The notes beneath the pieces were generated by a model, which saw nothing but the letters and a program-made list of their open reading frames with translations, did no database searches and had not been told where the DNA came from. Made by a program: the position numbers and the translations under genes. Below, piece by piece: positions 5,618 to 13,210 of a stretch of 14,895 bases of DNA (its first letter is position 1; each line of letters opens with the position of its first letter). Origin of the DNA: 70-18 sp041691815 (GTDB lineage: Bacteria; Pseudomonadota; Alphaproteobacteria; Acetobacterales; Acetobacteraceae); NCBI GenBank assembly GCA_041691815.1, contig JBEPTZ010000110.1, positions 1 to 14,895 on the forward strand, given 5' to 3'.

Positions 5618-5682
5618 GAAGGTCTAAAGCGCTCTAATCGCAAATTTCAAACACTCCCGCCCGGACCTCCATTCCCCAGCCG

Positions 5683-6600
5683 TTACGCCCCGACCAGCCC
5701 CCGCGCGAAGTCCTGTGGGTCGAACGGGCGCAGGTCGGCGGCCTGTTCGCCGACGCCGACGGCGTGGACCGGGAGGGCGAATTCCTCGGCCAGGGCGACC
5801 ACGATGCCGCCGCGGGCGCTGCCGTCCAGCTTGGTGACCACCAGGCCGGTGATGGCGACCATCGCCTTGAAGACGTGCACCTGCTGCAGGGCGTTCTGGC
5901 CGGTGGTGGCGTCCAGCACCAGCAGAATGGAGTGCGGCGCGCTGGGGTCCTGCTTTTTCAGCACCCGGATGATCTTGGCGAGTTCTTCCATCAGCGCGGC
6001 CTTGTTGTGCAGGCGGCCGGCGGTGTCGATCAGCAGCACGTCGATGGCCTCGGCGCGGGCGCGGGTGAGGGCGTCGAAGGCCAGGCCGGCGGCGTCGGAA
6101 TTGGGTGGGGCGCTGATGACCGGGGCGCCGGTGCGTTCGCCCCAGATCTGCAACTGCTCGACGGCGGCGGCGCGGAAGGTGTCGCCGGCGACCAGCATCG
6201 GGCGCAGGCCCTGCTCCTGGTAGGTTTTCGCCAGCTTGCCGATGGTGGTGGTCTTGCCGGTGCCGTTGACGCCGACCACCAGCACGACATGCGGCTTGCG
6301 GGCGGGGTCGATCAGCAGCGGCTGGGCGACCGGGGCGAGGATGGCGGCGATCTCGTCGGCCAGCGCGGTCTTGATCTCGGTTTCGCTCACCTCGCGGCCG
6401 AAGCGGGAGCGGCGGAAATTGGCGATCACCCGGGCGGCGACGGCGGTGCCGAGGTCGGCGGAGATCAGCAGGTCTTCGAGTTCCTCCAGCGCCGCGTCGT
6501 CCAGCTTGCGGTGGGTGAGGACGGCGCCGAGGCCCTGGGTGAGCTTCTGGGTGGAGCGGGAGAGGCCGTCTTTCAGGCGGGAGAAGAAGCCGAGCGCCAT
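5683..6600 (-). CDS. ftsY: Signal recognition particle receptor FtsY
   Basis: GTPase that receives SRP-ribosome complexes at the inner membrane for co-translational insertion of membrane proteins. 305 residues: amphipathic N1 helix (MALGFFSRLKDGLSRSTQKL), four-helix N domain to about 95, then the SRP-type G domain with G1 GVNGTGKT (110-117), DTFRAAA (140-146), G3 DTAGR (192-196) and G4 TKLDG (256-260). It lacks the long acidic A domain of the E. coli protein (497 residues), as in many alphaproteobacterial forms. Its ATG overlaps the mtaB stop as TGATG on the minus strand, so it is the third gene of the dapF-mtaB-ftsY operon. It is intact at its C-terminus although next to the accessory DNA. 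Confidence 0.96.
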   Translation of the reverse strand: MALGFFSRLKDGLSRSTQKLTQGLGAVLTHRKLDDAALEELEDLLISADLGTAVAARVIANFRRSRFGREVSETEIKTALADEIAAILAPVAQPLLIDPARKPHVVLVVGVNGTGKTTTIGKLAKTYQEQGLRPMLVAGDTFRAAAVEQLQIWGERTGAPVISAPPNSDAAGLAFDALTRARAEAIDVLLIDTAGRLHNKAALMEELAKIIRVLKKQDPSAPHSILLVLDATTGQNALQQVHVFKAMVAITGLVVTKLDGSARGGIVVALAEEFALPVHAVGVGEQAADLRPFDPQDFARGLVGA

Positions 6601-7823
6601 CAGGCGGGTTCCGCGACGAGGCCGGTTTGCGTGGCGGCGGTGACGCGGGCGCGCAGCAACTGGCCGGGGGCGGCGGCGATCTTTACCGGCGCGAAGTGTT
6701 CGCTGTGGCCGAGCGAGTCGGATTCGGCCAGCACGGAGATTTCGCGGCCGAGTTGGGCGGCGTAGAAGCGGGCGGCGTTGGCGGCGCCGGCTTCGCGCAG
6801 TTGGGCGGCGCGTTCGCGGCGCACGGGCTTGGCGACCGGCGGCATGCGGGCGGCCGGGGTGCCGGGGCGCTCGCTGTATGGGAAGACGTGCAGGAACGGG
6901 ATGTCGGCCTCCTGCACGAAGGCCAGGGTTTCGGCGAACAGCGCGTCGGTTTCGGTGGGGAAGCCGGCGATCAGGTCGGCGCCGATGCCGATTCCGGGGC
7001 GCAGCGCGCGGGCGCGGGCGATGGTGGCCAGCGCGTCGGCGCGCAGGTGGCGGCGCTTCATGCGCTTGAGGATCAGGTCGGAGCCGGCCTGCACCGACAG
7101 GTGCAGGTGGGGCATCAGGCGGGGTTCGGTTTCGATGAGGCGCCAGAGGTCGGGGTCGATCTCGTTGGGGTCGAGCGAGGAGAGGCGCAGGCGGGGGAGT
7201 TCCGGCACCAGGGCCAGCAGGCGGCGGATCATCTGGCCGAGGCTGGGGGTGCCGGGCAGATCGGGGCCGTAGCTGGTGAGGTCGACGCCGGTCAGCACCA
7301 CCTCGTGATAGCCGCCGGCGACCAGGGTGCGGACCTGCTCGGTGATGTCGCCGATCGGCACGCTGCGGCTGGGGCCGCGGCCATAGGGGATGATGCAGAA
7401 GGTGCAGCGATGGTCGCAGCCCTGCTGCACCTGCACGAAGGCGCGGGCGCGGCCGGCGAATTCGGTGACCAGGTGGGGGGCGGTTTCGCGCGCGGCCATG
7501 ATGTCGGTGACCGCCGAGCCGGCGCCGGGGAGCCAGGATTCGGGCTTCAGCTTGTCCTCGTTGCCGAGTACGCGGGTGACGCCGGGGAGGGCGGCCCAGG
7601 CGGCCGGGGCGATCTGCGCGGCGCAGCCGGTGACCACGATTTTGGCGTCGGGGTGCTCGCGATGGGCGCGGCGGATGGCCTGGCGGGCCTGGCGCTCGGC
7701 CTCGCCGGTGACCGCACAGGTGTTGATGATGATGGTGTTGTCGAGCCCGGCGGCGTGGCCGCGCATCACCTCGGATTCATAGGCGTTGAGGCGGCAGCCG
7801 AAGGTGATGATGTCAACTGTCAT
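6600..7823 (-). CDS. mtaB: tRNA t6A37 methylthiotransferase MtaB
   Basis: Radical-SAM enzyme that adds a methylthio group to N6-threonylcarbamoyladenosine at position 37 of ANN-decoding tRNAs, giving ms2t6A. 407 residues: N-terminal MTTase domain with three cluster-binding cysteines (C10, C36, C67), radical SAM motif CDHRCTFC (C136, C140, C143), and a C-terminal TRAM-like RNA-binding region (about 345-407). The GCRLNAYES start region and length fit MtaB rather than MiaB or RimO. No Shine-Dalgarno sequence precedes the ATG at 7823, 12 bases after the dapF stop; translation probably depends on ribosomes finishing dapF. The start ATGACAGTT is duplicated 16 bases upstream. Its stop overlaps the ftsY start by one base. 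Confidence 0.93.
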   Translation of the reverse strand: MTVDIITFGCRLNAYESEVMRGHAAGLDNTIIINTCAVTGEAERQARQAIRRAHREHPDAKIVVTGCAAQIAPAAWAALPGVTRVLGNEDKLKPESWLPGAGSAVTDIMAARETAPHLVTEFAGRARAFVQVQQGCDHRCTFCIIPYGRGPSRSVPIGDITEQVRTLVAGGYHEVVLTGVDLTSYGPDLPGTPSLGQMIRRLLALVPELPRLRLSSLDPNEIDPDLWRLIETEPRLMPHLHLSVQAGSDLILKRMKRRHLRADALATIARARALRPGIGIGADLIAGFPTETDALFAETLAFVQEADIPFLHVFPYSERPGTPAARMPPVAKPVRRERAAQLREAGAANAARFYAAQLGREISVLAESDSLGHSEHFAPVKIAAAPGQLLRARVTAATQTGLVAEPA

Positions 7824-7835
7824 GGGATATAACTG

Positions 7836-8672
7836 TCATGCCGCATAACTATCCAGGTTGAGCGTGCCGTGGAAGGCGGTGGCGACCGGGCCGGTCATCA
7901 ATACGTGGTTGTCGGCGCGCCATTCGATTTCCAGTTCGCCGCCATCGACCAGCACGGCGGCGCGCCGCGCGGTGAGGCCGCGGCGGGCGGCGTTGACCAG
8001 CGCGGCGCAGGCGCCGGAGCCGCAGGCGAGCGTCAGGCCGGCACCGCGTTCCCAGACCCGCAGGCGGATGCGGTCGGCGGCGAGGATCTGCACGAAGCCG
8101 ATATTGGCGCGCTCGGGGAAGATGGCGGCGTGTTCCAGTTTCGGGCCGAGGGATTCGATCGGCAGGGCGGCGAGGTCGGGGGTGAAGAAGGTGGCGTGCG
8201 GGTTGCCCATCGAGGCGGCGGCGGGGTCGGCGACCGGGCCTTCGGCGAGCGGCAGGTGCAGGGTGTCGGCGGCTTCGGCGAGCGGGATGTCGCGCCAGTC
8301 GAGCCGGACTTCGCCCATGTCGACGGTGACGCGGCCGTCGGCGAGGAGTTCGGCTGGCAGGTGGCCGGAGATGGTCTGGATGACCAGATGGCGGCGGCCG
8401 GTTTCGCGGGCCAGCAACTGGGCGACGCAGCGGGTGGCGTTGCCGCAGGCGCCGGCCTCGGTGCCGTCGGGGTTGCGGATGCGCATGAAGGCGTCGGCGT
8501 TGCTGCCAGCGGGCGGCGGTTCGATCGCGATGAACTGGTCGCAGCCGACGCCGGTGCGGCGGTTGGCGATCGCGGCGGCGCGGGCCTGGGTGATGCCGAG
8601 CGGGGCGGCGCGCTCGTCGAACACCACGAAATCATTGCCGCAGCCGTGCATCTTGAGGAAGGGTGCGTCCAT
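7836..8672 (-). CDS. dapF: Diaminopimelate epimerase
   Basis: Cytoplasmic, cofactor-independent racemase converting LL- to meso-diaminopimelate for lysine and peptidoglycan. 278 residues, the usual length. The two catalytic cysteines are present: C76 in ACGNATRC and C217 in ACGSGAC; the N-terminal KMHGCGNDF signature is also clear, so the enzyme should be active. The start at 8672 has TAAGG about seven bases upstream. It is the first gene of the dapF-mtaB-ftsY operon, an order common in alphaproteobacteria, and is divergent from rpmI across a 163-bp interval that must hold both promoters. Confidence 0.96.
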   Translation of the reverse strand: MDAPFLKMHGCGNDFVVFDERAAPLGITQARAAAIANRRTGVGCDQFIAIEPPPAGSNADAFMRIRNPDGTEAGACGNATRCVAQLLARETGRRHLVIQTISGHLPAELLADGRVTVDMGEVRLDWRDIPLAEAADTLHLPLAEGPVADPAAASMGNPHATFFTPDLAALPIESLGPKLEHAAIFPERANIGFVQILAADRIRLRVWERGAGLTLACGSGACAALVNAARRGLTARRAAVLVDGGELEIEWRADNHVLMTGPVATAFHGTLNLDSYAA

Positions 8673-8764
8673 GCGTTGCCTTATATGAGGGTGTGCGCCC
8701 GGCGCGAAGCCCCGCAGCTTGCATCAGGGGTGCGCCGCCGGTATAAGCCGCGCCTGTCTGTGGT

Positions 8765-8811
8765 CCGGGCCTGTAGGGCATGCCCGGCCGCGACCGCCTG
8801 CGCTTTGCAGG
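8765..8811 (+). promoter_or_regulatory. Structured leader upstream of rpmI-rplT
   Basis: Two perfect hairpins lie in the 5' region of rpmI: CCGGGC (8765-8770)/GCCCGG (8782-8787) and CCTGC (8797-8801)/GCAGG (8807-8811) with a five-base loop. They stop 13 bases before the GAGGAG ribosome-binding site. A ribosomal-protein autoregulatory leader (uL20 binding is known in other bacteria) is possible, but I do not recognise a known leader family here. Confidence 0.3.
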
Positions 8812-8835
8812 AACCTTATATGCGAGGAGTTCCAA

Positions 8836-9039
8836 ATGCCCAAGATGAAGACGAAGTCTTCTGTGAAGAAGCGCTTCAAGATCACCGCCACCGGCAAGGT
8901 GCTCGCCGGGTTTGGCAACAAGCAGCACGGGCTGATCAACCGTTCCCAGAAGATGAAGCGCCAGGCGCGCGGAACCCAGGTGCTGACCGACGCCGATGCG
9001 CGCACGGTCAAGCAGTGGGCGCCGTACGGTCTGGTTTGA
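8836..9039 (+). CDS. rpmI: 50S ribosomal protein bL35
   Basis: 67 residues, starting MPKMKTKSSVKKRFKITATG, the classic bL35 opening; very basic, binds 23S rRNA in the large subunit. The ATG at 8836 is chosen over a frame open from 8719 because GAGGAG lies at 8824-8829, six bases upstream, and homologues start here. Followed 14 bases later by rplT in the usual rpmI-rplT pair. infC is not upstream; dapF is there, divergently oriented. Confidence 0.97.
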   Translation: MPKMKTKSSVKKRFKITATGKVLAGFGNKQHGLINRSQKMKRQARGTQVLTDADARTVKQWAPYGLV

Positions 9040-9053
9040 AGGGGAGATAGGTC

Positions 9054-9410
9054 ATGGCACGTGTGAAGCGGGGCGTTACCACGCACGCCCGCCACAAGAA
9101 GGTTCTTGAGCAGTCGAAGGGGTTCGTCGGCCGCTCGTCCACCAATTACCGCATCGCGCTGCAACGGCTGGAAAAGTCGCTGCAGTATGCGTATCGCGAC
9201 CGCCGGGTGAAGAAGCGCGAATTCCGCGCGCTGTGGATCCAGCGGATCAACGCCGCGACGCGCGAATATGGGCTGACCTATTCGCGCTTCATCGCCGGGC
9301 TGCGGCTGGCCGGCATCGAGATGGACCGCAAGGTGCTGTCGGCGATCGCCTATGACGACCCGGCGAGCTTCGGCGAGATCGTCAAGAAGGCGCAGGCCGC
9401 CCTGGCCTGA
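9054..9410 (+). CDS. rplT: 50S ribosomal protein uL20
   Basis: 118 residues beginning MARVKRGVTTHARHKKVLEQ, typical of bL20/L20, with the basic N-terminal extension that contacts 23S rRNA and the compact helical C-terminal domain (AGLRLAGIEMDRKVLS). Needed early in large-subunit assembly; in several bacteria it also represses its own mRNA. GGGGAG (9041-9046) seven bases before the ATG is a strong ribosome-binding site. Followed by an intrinsic terminator before pheS. Confidence 0.97.
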   Translation: MARVKRGVTTHARHKKVLEQSKGFVGRSSTNYRIALQRLEKSLQYAYRDRRVKKREFRALWIQRINAATREYGLTYSRFIAGLRLAGIEMDRKVLSAIAYDDPASFGEIVKKAQAALA

Positions 9411-9448
9411 TCGGCTCCCGCCACGGGATCGACGATCAAGACTGCGAA

Positions 9449-9475
9449 GGGCTGCCCGCGCCGGGCGGCCCTTTT
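9449..9475 (+). terminator. Intrinsic terminator (or attenuator) between rplT and pheS
   Basis: GGGCTGCCCG (9449-9458) pairs with CGGGCGGCCC (9462-9471), ten pairs including one G-U, with a three-base loop, followed by TTTT (9472-9475). It lies 38 bases after the rplT stop and 23 bases before the pheS ATG at 9499, so it would end or attenuate transcription into pheST. Confidence 0.8.
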
Positions 9476-9498
9476 GCGTAGATATGGTGGATTTCTCG

Positions 9499-10569
9499 AT
9501 GACCGACGACCTTCTGACCCTGCAGGCCGAAACCGATGCCGCACTGGCCGCCGCCGCCGATCTGCGGGCGCTGGATGCGGTGCGGGTGGCGGTGCTGGGC
9601 AAGAACGGGCGGCTGACCGGCCTGCTGAAGGAACTCGGGCGGGCGTCGCCGGAGGAACGGCGGGAGCGGGGGGCGGCGCTGAACCGGGTGAAGGATGCGC
9701 TGGGGGCGGCGATCGAGGCGCGGCGGGCGGCGCTGGAGGCCCAGGCCCTGGATGCGCGGCTGGCCGCCGAGCGGATGGACGTGACGTTGCCGGCGAAACT
9801 GCGGCCGCAGGGGCTGATCCATCCGATCAGCCGCACCATGGAGGAGATGGCGGCGATTTTCGGCGCCATGGGGTTCGCCGTCGCCGAGGGGCCGGATATC
9901 GAGGATGACTGGCGCAATTTCGGCGCGCTGAACATCCCGGCGCATCATCCGGCGCGGCAGGATATGGATACGTTCTATATTCCGGGCGTCGATACCGAGG
10001 GCCGGGCGCGGGTGCTGCGGACGCATACCTCGCCGGTGCAGGTGCGCACCATGCTGGGGCAGGAACCGCCGATCCGGGTGATCGTGCCGGGCCGCACCTA
10101 TCGCGCCGACCATGATGCGACGCACAGCCCGATGTTCCACCAGGTGGAGGGTCTGGTGATCGACCGGCACATCACGCTGGGGCATCTGAAGGGCTGTCTG
10201 ATCGACTTTCTGCGGGCGTTTTTCAGCATCCAGTCGCTGCCGGTGCGGTTCCGCTCGTCGTATTTCCCGTTTACCGAGCCGTCGATGGAGGTGGATATCG
10301 GCTGGAACCGCAAGACCGGGGAGTTGGGCGGCGGCGGCGATTGGCTGGAGATTCTCGGCAGCGGCATGGTGCATGCGAAGGTGCTGGCGAATTGCGGCAT
10401 CGACCCGCGCGAATGGCAGGGGTTCGCGTTCGGCATGGGGATCGAGCGGGTGACCATGCTGAAGCACGGCATCCCCGATCTGCGGCCGTTCTACGAGAGC
10501 GATATTCGCTGGCTGCGGCATTACGGCTTCAGCGCGCTGGCGCCGGCCATGCTGCATGAGGGGGTGTGA
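9499..10569 (+). CDS. pheS: Phenylalanyl-tRNA synthetase alpha subunit
   Basis: Catalytic subunit of the class II alpha2-beta2 enzyme that charges tRNA-Phe. 356 residues: N-terminal coiled-coil tRNA-binding arm (about 1-95, Ala/Arg/Glu-rich), then the class II core with RTHTSPVQVRTM (motif 1 region), GRTYRADHDATHSPMFHQVEG (motif 2 region, written in part) and motif 3 FGMGIER near residue 311. The ATG at 9499 is preferred over the in-frame ATG at 9484: GGTGGA (9486-9491) lies seven bases upstream of 9499, whereas nothing precedes 9484, which sits just after the terminator T-run. Stops five bases before pheT. Confidence 0.96.
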   Translation: MTDDLLTLQAETDAALAAAADLRALDAVRVAVLGKNGRLTGLLKELGRASPEERRERGAALNRVKDALGAAIEARRAALEAQALDARLAAERMDVTLPAKLRPQGLIHPISRTMEEMAAIFGAMGFAVAEGPDIEDDWRNFGALNIPAHHPARQDMDTFYIPGVDTEGRARVLRTHTSPVQVRTMLGQEPPIRVIVPGRTYRADHDATHSPMFHQVEGLVIDRHITLGHLKGCLIDFLRAFFSIQSLPVRFRSSYFPFTEPSMEVDIGWNRKTGELGGGGDWLEILGSGMVHAKVLANCGIDPREWQGFAFGMGIERVTMLKHGIPDLRPFYESDIRWLRHYGFSALAPAMLHEGV

Positions 10570-10573
10570 GGCG

Positions 10574-13033
10574 ATGAAATTCACCCTGTCCTGGCTGAAG
10601 ACGCATCTTGAGACCTCCGCCAGCCTCGGCGAGATCACCGAGCGGCTGACCAATATCGGGCTGGAGCTGGAGGGCGTGGAGGATCGCGCCGCGGCGCTGG
10701 CGCCGTTCCGGGTGGCGCATGTGGTGCAGGCGGTGCAGCACCCCAATGCCGACCGGCTGCGCGCCTGCACGGTGGATACCGGCGACGGGCTGGTGTCGGT
10801 GGTGTGCGGGGCGCCGAATGCCCGCACCGGCATGAAGGCGGTGTTCGCGCCGCCGGGCAGCTTCATTCCCGGCAAGGGGGTGGTGCTGAAGGTCGGCGAG
10901 ATCAGGGGGGTGCAGTCGGCTGGCATGCTGCTGTCGCTGATGGAGATGGGGCTCGGCGAGGAGCATGACGGCATCGTCGAACTGCCGGAGGACGCGCCGG
11001 TGGGGGTGTCGTATCCGGTGTGGGCCGGGATGGACGATCCGGTGATCGAGATTTCGGTGACGCCGAACCGCGGCGATGCGCTGTCGGTGCGCGGCGTTGC
11101 GCGGGACCTGGCGGCGGCGGGGCTGGGGCGGCTGCGGCCGTTTGCGCCGGCGCCGGTGCCGTCGGTGGGGCCGAGTGCGGTTGGCTGGGCGATCAGCATG
11201 CCGGATGCCTGCCCGTGGGTGCTGGGGCGGACGATTTCCGGGCTGAAGAATGGGCCGAGTCCGCAATGGCTGCAGGACCGGCTGCTGGCGATTGGGCTGC
11301 GGCCGATCAACGCGCTGGTGGATATCACCAACTTCTTCACCGTCGATCTCGGCCGGCCGCTGCATGTGTTCGATGCCGGCAAGGTGCAGGGCGGCGTGCT
11401 GACCTTCCGGGCCGGCGCCGGCGAGAGCTTCAAGGCGCTGAACGGCAAGGACTATACCGCGACCTCCGAGGATTGCGTGATCGCCGATGCCGCCGGCGTG
11501 CAGTCGCTGGCCGGGGTGATCGGCGGCGAGGCGACCGGCTGCGATGCGGCGACCACCAGCGTGTTCGTGGAATGCGCGCTGTTCAACCCGGTGCGGGTGG
11601 CGCTGACCGGGCGGCGGCATCAGATCATCTCCGACGCGCGGCAGCGGTTCGAGCGCGGCATCGACCCGGCGCTGCTGCCGGACGCCGTCGAGGCGGCGAC
11701 GCGGATGATCCAGGATTTGTGCGGCGGCACGGCGAGTGTGGTCGCCGAGGCGGGGGCCGAGCCGGCGTGGCGGCGCACTGCCGCGCTGCGGTTCGCGCGG
11801 CTGGGCGAGCTTGGCGGGCTGGATGTGCCGGCCGACGAGGCGGTGGCGGCGCTGGAGCGGCTGGGCTTCACGGTGGCCTCGCGCGACGATGCCTCGGTGG
11901 TGGTGCAGGTGCCGTCGTGGCGCAACGACATCGCCTCCGGCACACCGCTGGAGCCGGCGGCGACGCTGTCCCCCGAGCGGGCGGCGCAGGCGGCGGCCGG
12001 GCGCGATGTCATCGAGCCGGAATGCGACCTGATCGAGGAGGTGCTGCGGCTCGGCGGGTTGGATCACATCCCGCCGGTGTCGTTGCCGGTGGCGGGCGCG
12101 GTGCCGGCGGCGACGCTGACCGCGCGGCAGGGACGGGCGGCGGTGGCGCGGCGGGTGCTGGCGGCCCAGGGGCTGGCGGAATGCGTGACCTTCAGCTTCA
12201 TGCCGGGCGCCGACGCGGCGCAGTTCGGCGGCGGCGATGCGTCGCTGCGGCTGGGCAACCCGATTGCCGCCGATCTCGACCAGATGCGGCCGACGCCGCT
12301 GGCGACGCTGGCGCTGGCGGCAAAACGCAATGCGGCGCGCGGCTATGCCGAGGTCGGGCTGTTCGAGATCGGGCCTGGCTATCCGGCGGTGGACAGCCAG
12401 TTGCAGGTGGCGGCCGGGCTGCGCTGCGGGCCGGCGCCACGGCATTGGTCCGGCCCCGCACAGCCGGCCGGGGCGATGGACGCCAAGGCCGATGTGTGGA
12501 CGGTGCTGGCCGCACTCGGGGTGCCGATGGAGGCGCTGACGGTCACCGCCGACGCGCCGGGGCATTACCATCCCGGCCGCTCCGGCACGGTGCGACAGGG
12601 GCCGAAGACGGTGCTGGCGCATTTCGGCGAACTGCACCCGCGCGTGCTGGCGGCGATCGATCTGGCCGGGCCGGCGGCGGGGTTCGAGATCGTGCTGGAC
12701 GCGGTGATGGACCCGAAGCGGCGGCGGCGGTCGGCACCCGACCTGCCCAGCTTCCAGCCGCTGCGCCGCGATTTCGCGTTCCTGGTCGATGCCGGGGCGA
12801 CCGCCGAGGCGGTGCTGCGGGCGGCGCGCGGGGCGGAGCGGACGCTGATCGCCGGGGTGTCGCTGTTCGACCTGTATGAGGGCGACAAGCTGCCGGAAGG
12901 CAAGAAGTCGCTGGCGATCGAGGTGGTGTTCCAGCCGCGCGAACGCACGCTGACCGATGCCGAGATCGAGGCGGCCTGCGCGAAAGTGGTGGCCGCGGTG
13001 GCGAAGGCGACCGGGGCTGTGTTAAGAGGGTGA
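10574..13033 (+). CDS. pheT: Phenylalanyl-tRNA synthetase beta subunit
   Basis: 819 residues. Contains the N-terminal segment MKFTLSWLKTHL, an EMAP/tRNA-binding domain (about 40-150, FRVAHV, QHPNADRL), the B3/B4 editing region (about 200-390, which hydrolyses Tyr-tRNA-Phe), the B5 domain (about 395-500), the catalytic-like core and a C-terminal ferredoxin-fold anticodon-binding domain (about 725-819, LRRDFAFLV). Start at 10574 with GAGG just upstream, four bases after the pheS stop. Odd feature: about 29 residues rich in Ala, Pro and Glu (454-482) are inserted between the B5 motif PSWRNDI and ECDLIEEVLRLGG, which are normally almost adjacent. It is followed immediately by the palindromic element at 13035. 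Confidence 0.96.
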   Translation: MKFTLSWLKTHLETSASLGEITERLTNIGLELEGVEDRAAALAPFRVAHVVQAVQHPNADRLRACTVDTGDGLVSVVCGAPNARTGMKAVFAPPGSFIPGKGVVLKVGEIRGVQSAGMLLSLMEMGLGEEHDGIVELPEDAPVGVSYPVWAGMDDPVIEISVTPNRGDALSVRGVARDLAAAGLGRLRPFAPAPVPSVGPSAVGWAISMPDACPWVLGRTISGLKNGPSPQWLQDRLLAIGLRPINALVDITNFFTVDLGRPLHVFDAGKVQGGVLTFRAGAGESFKALNGKDYTATSEDCVIADAAGVQSLAGVIGGEATGCDAATTSVFVECALFNPVRVALTGRRHQIISDARQRFERGIDPALLPDAVEAATRMIQDLCGGTASVVAEAGAEPAWRRTAALRFARLGELGGLDVPADEAVAALERLGFTVASRDDASVVVQVPSWRNDIASGTPLEPAATLSPERAAQAAAGRDVIEPECDLIEEVLRLGGLDHIPPVSLPVAGAVPAATLTARQGRAAVARRVLAAQGLAECVTFSFMPGADAAQFGGGDASLRLGNPIAADLDQMRPTPLATLALAAKRNAARGYAEVGLFEIGPGYPAVDSQLQVAAGLRCGPAPRHWSGPAQPAGAMDAKADVWTVLAALGVPMEALTVTADAPGHYHPGRSGTVRQGPKTVLAHFGELHPRVLAAIDLAGPAAGFEIVLDAVMDPKRRRRSAPDLPSFQPLRRDFAFLVDAGATAEAVLRAARGAERTLIAGVSLFDLYEGDKLPEGKKSLAIEVVFQPRERTLTDAEIEAACAKVVAAVAKATGAVLRG

Positions 13034-13034
13034 A

Positions 13035-13181
13035 GGGAAGACTTCTTTTTGTGAACAAAAAGAAGCTTTTTTATCCGCCTTGCAACATCGTACTCGTGGA
13101 GACTCCGGAGTCTCCACCGCCTAGTTGTTCCAAGGCGGATAAAAGTTTTTGGTTCTTTTTCTCAAAAAGAACAGCCTTCCT
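13035..13181. repeat. Composite symmetric palindrome, REP/MITE-like
   Basis: About 147 bp with near mirror symmetry. Outer hairpins: CTTCTTTTTG-tgaa-CAAAAAGAAG (13042-13065) and GTTCTTTTT-ctc-AAAAAGAAC (13152-13172). Inner arms: TTTTATCCGCCTTG (13069-13082) and its exact complement (13131-13144), extended by CAACA/TGTT with one mismatch. Centre: a perfect 20-bp palindrome TGGAGACTCCGGAGTCTCCA (13097-13116). Ends carry GGGAAG and CTTCC. It carries no ORF. The symmetry, lack of coding content and intergenic position suggest a dispersed repeat; other copies cannot be seen here. Confidence 0.7.
13042..13072 (+). terminator. Intrinsic terminator after pheT
   Basis: A perfect 10-bp hairpin (13042-13065, loop TGAA) followed after one C by TTTTTT (13067-13072), eight bases after the pheT stop. 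The stem is A/T-rich, weaker than usual, but the shape is right. It is also the left arm of the composite palindrome. Confidence 0.6.
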
Positions 13182-13210
13182 TGTTCTCTCGTAACCAATG
13201 ATCGACACCC

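Noticed and set aside
1..5682. tRNA or tmRNA gene as integration target
   Set aside because: I looked for a T-arm GTTCGANTC-type motif with a CCA-end acceptor near the island border and saw none.
5764..9050. Long plus-strand open frames opposite ftsY, mtaB and dapF
   Set aside because: Gly/Ala/Asp/Val-rich repetitive products typical of the reverse strand of GC-rich genes; the minus-strand genes carry all catalytic motifs.
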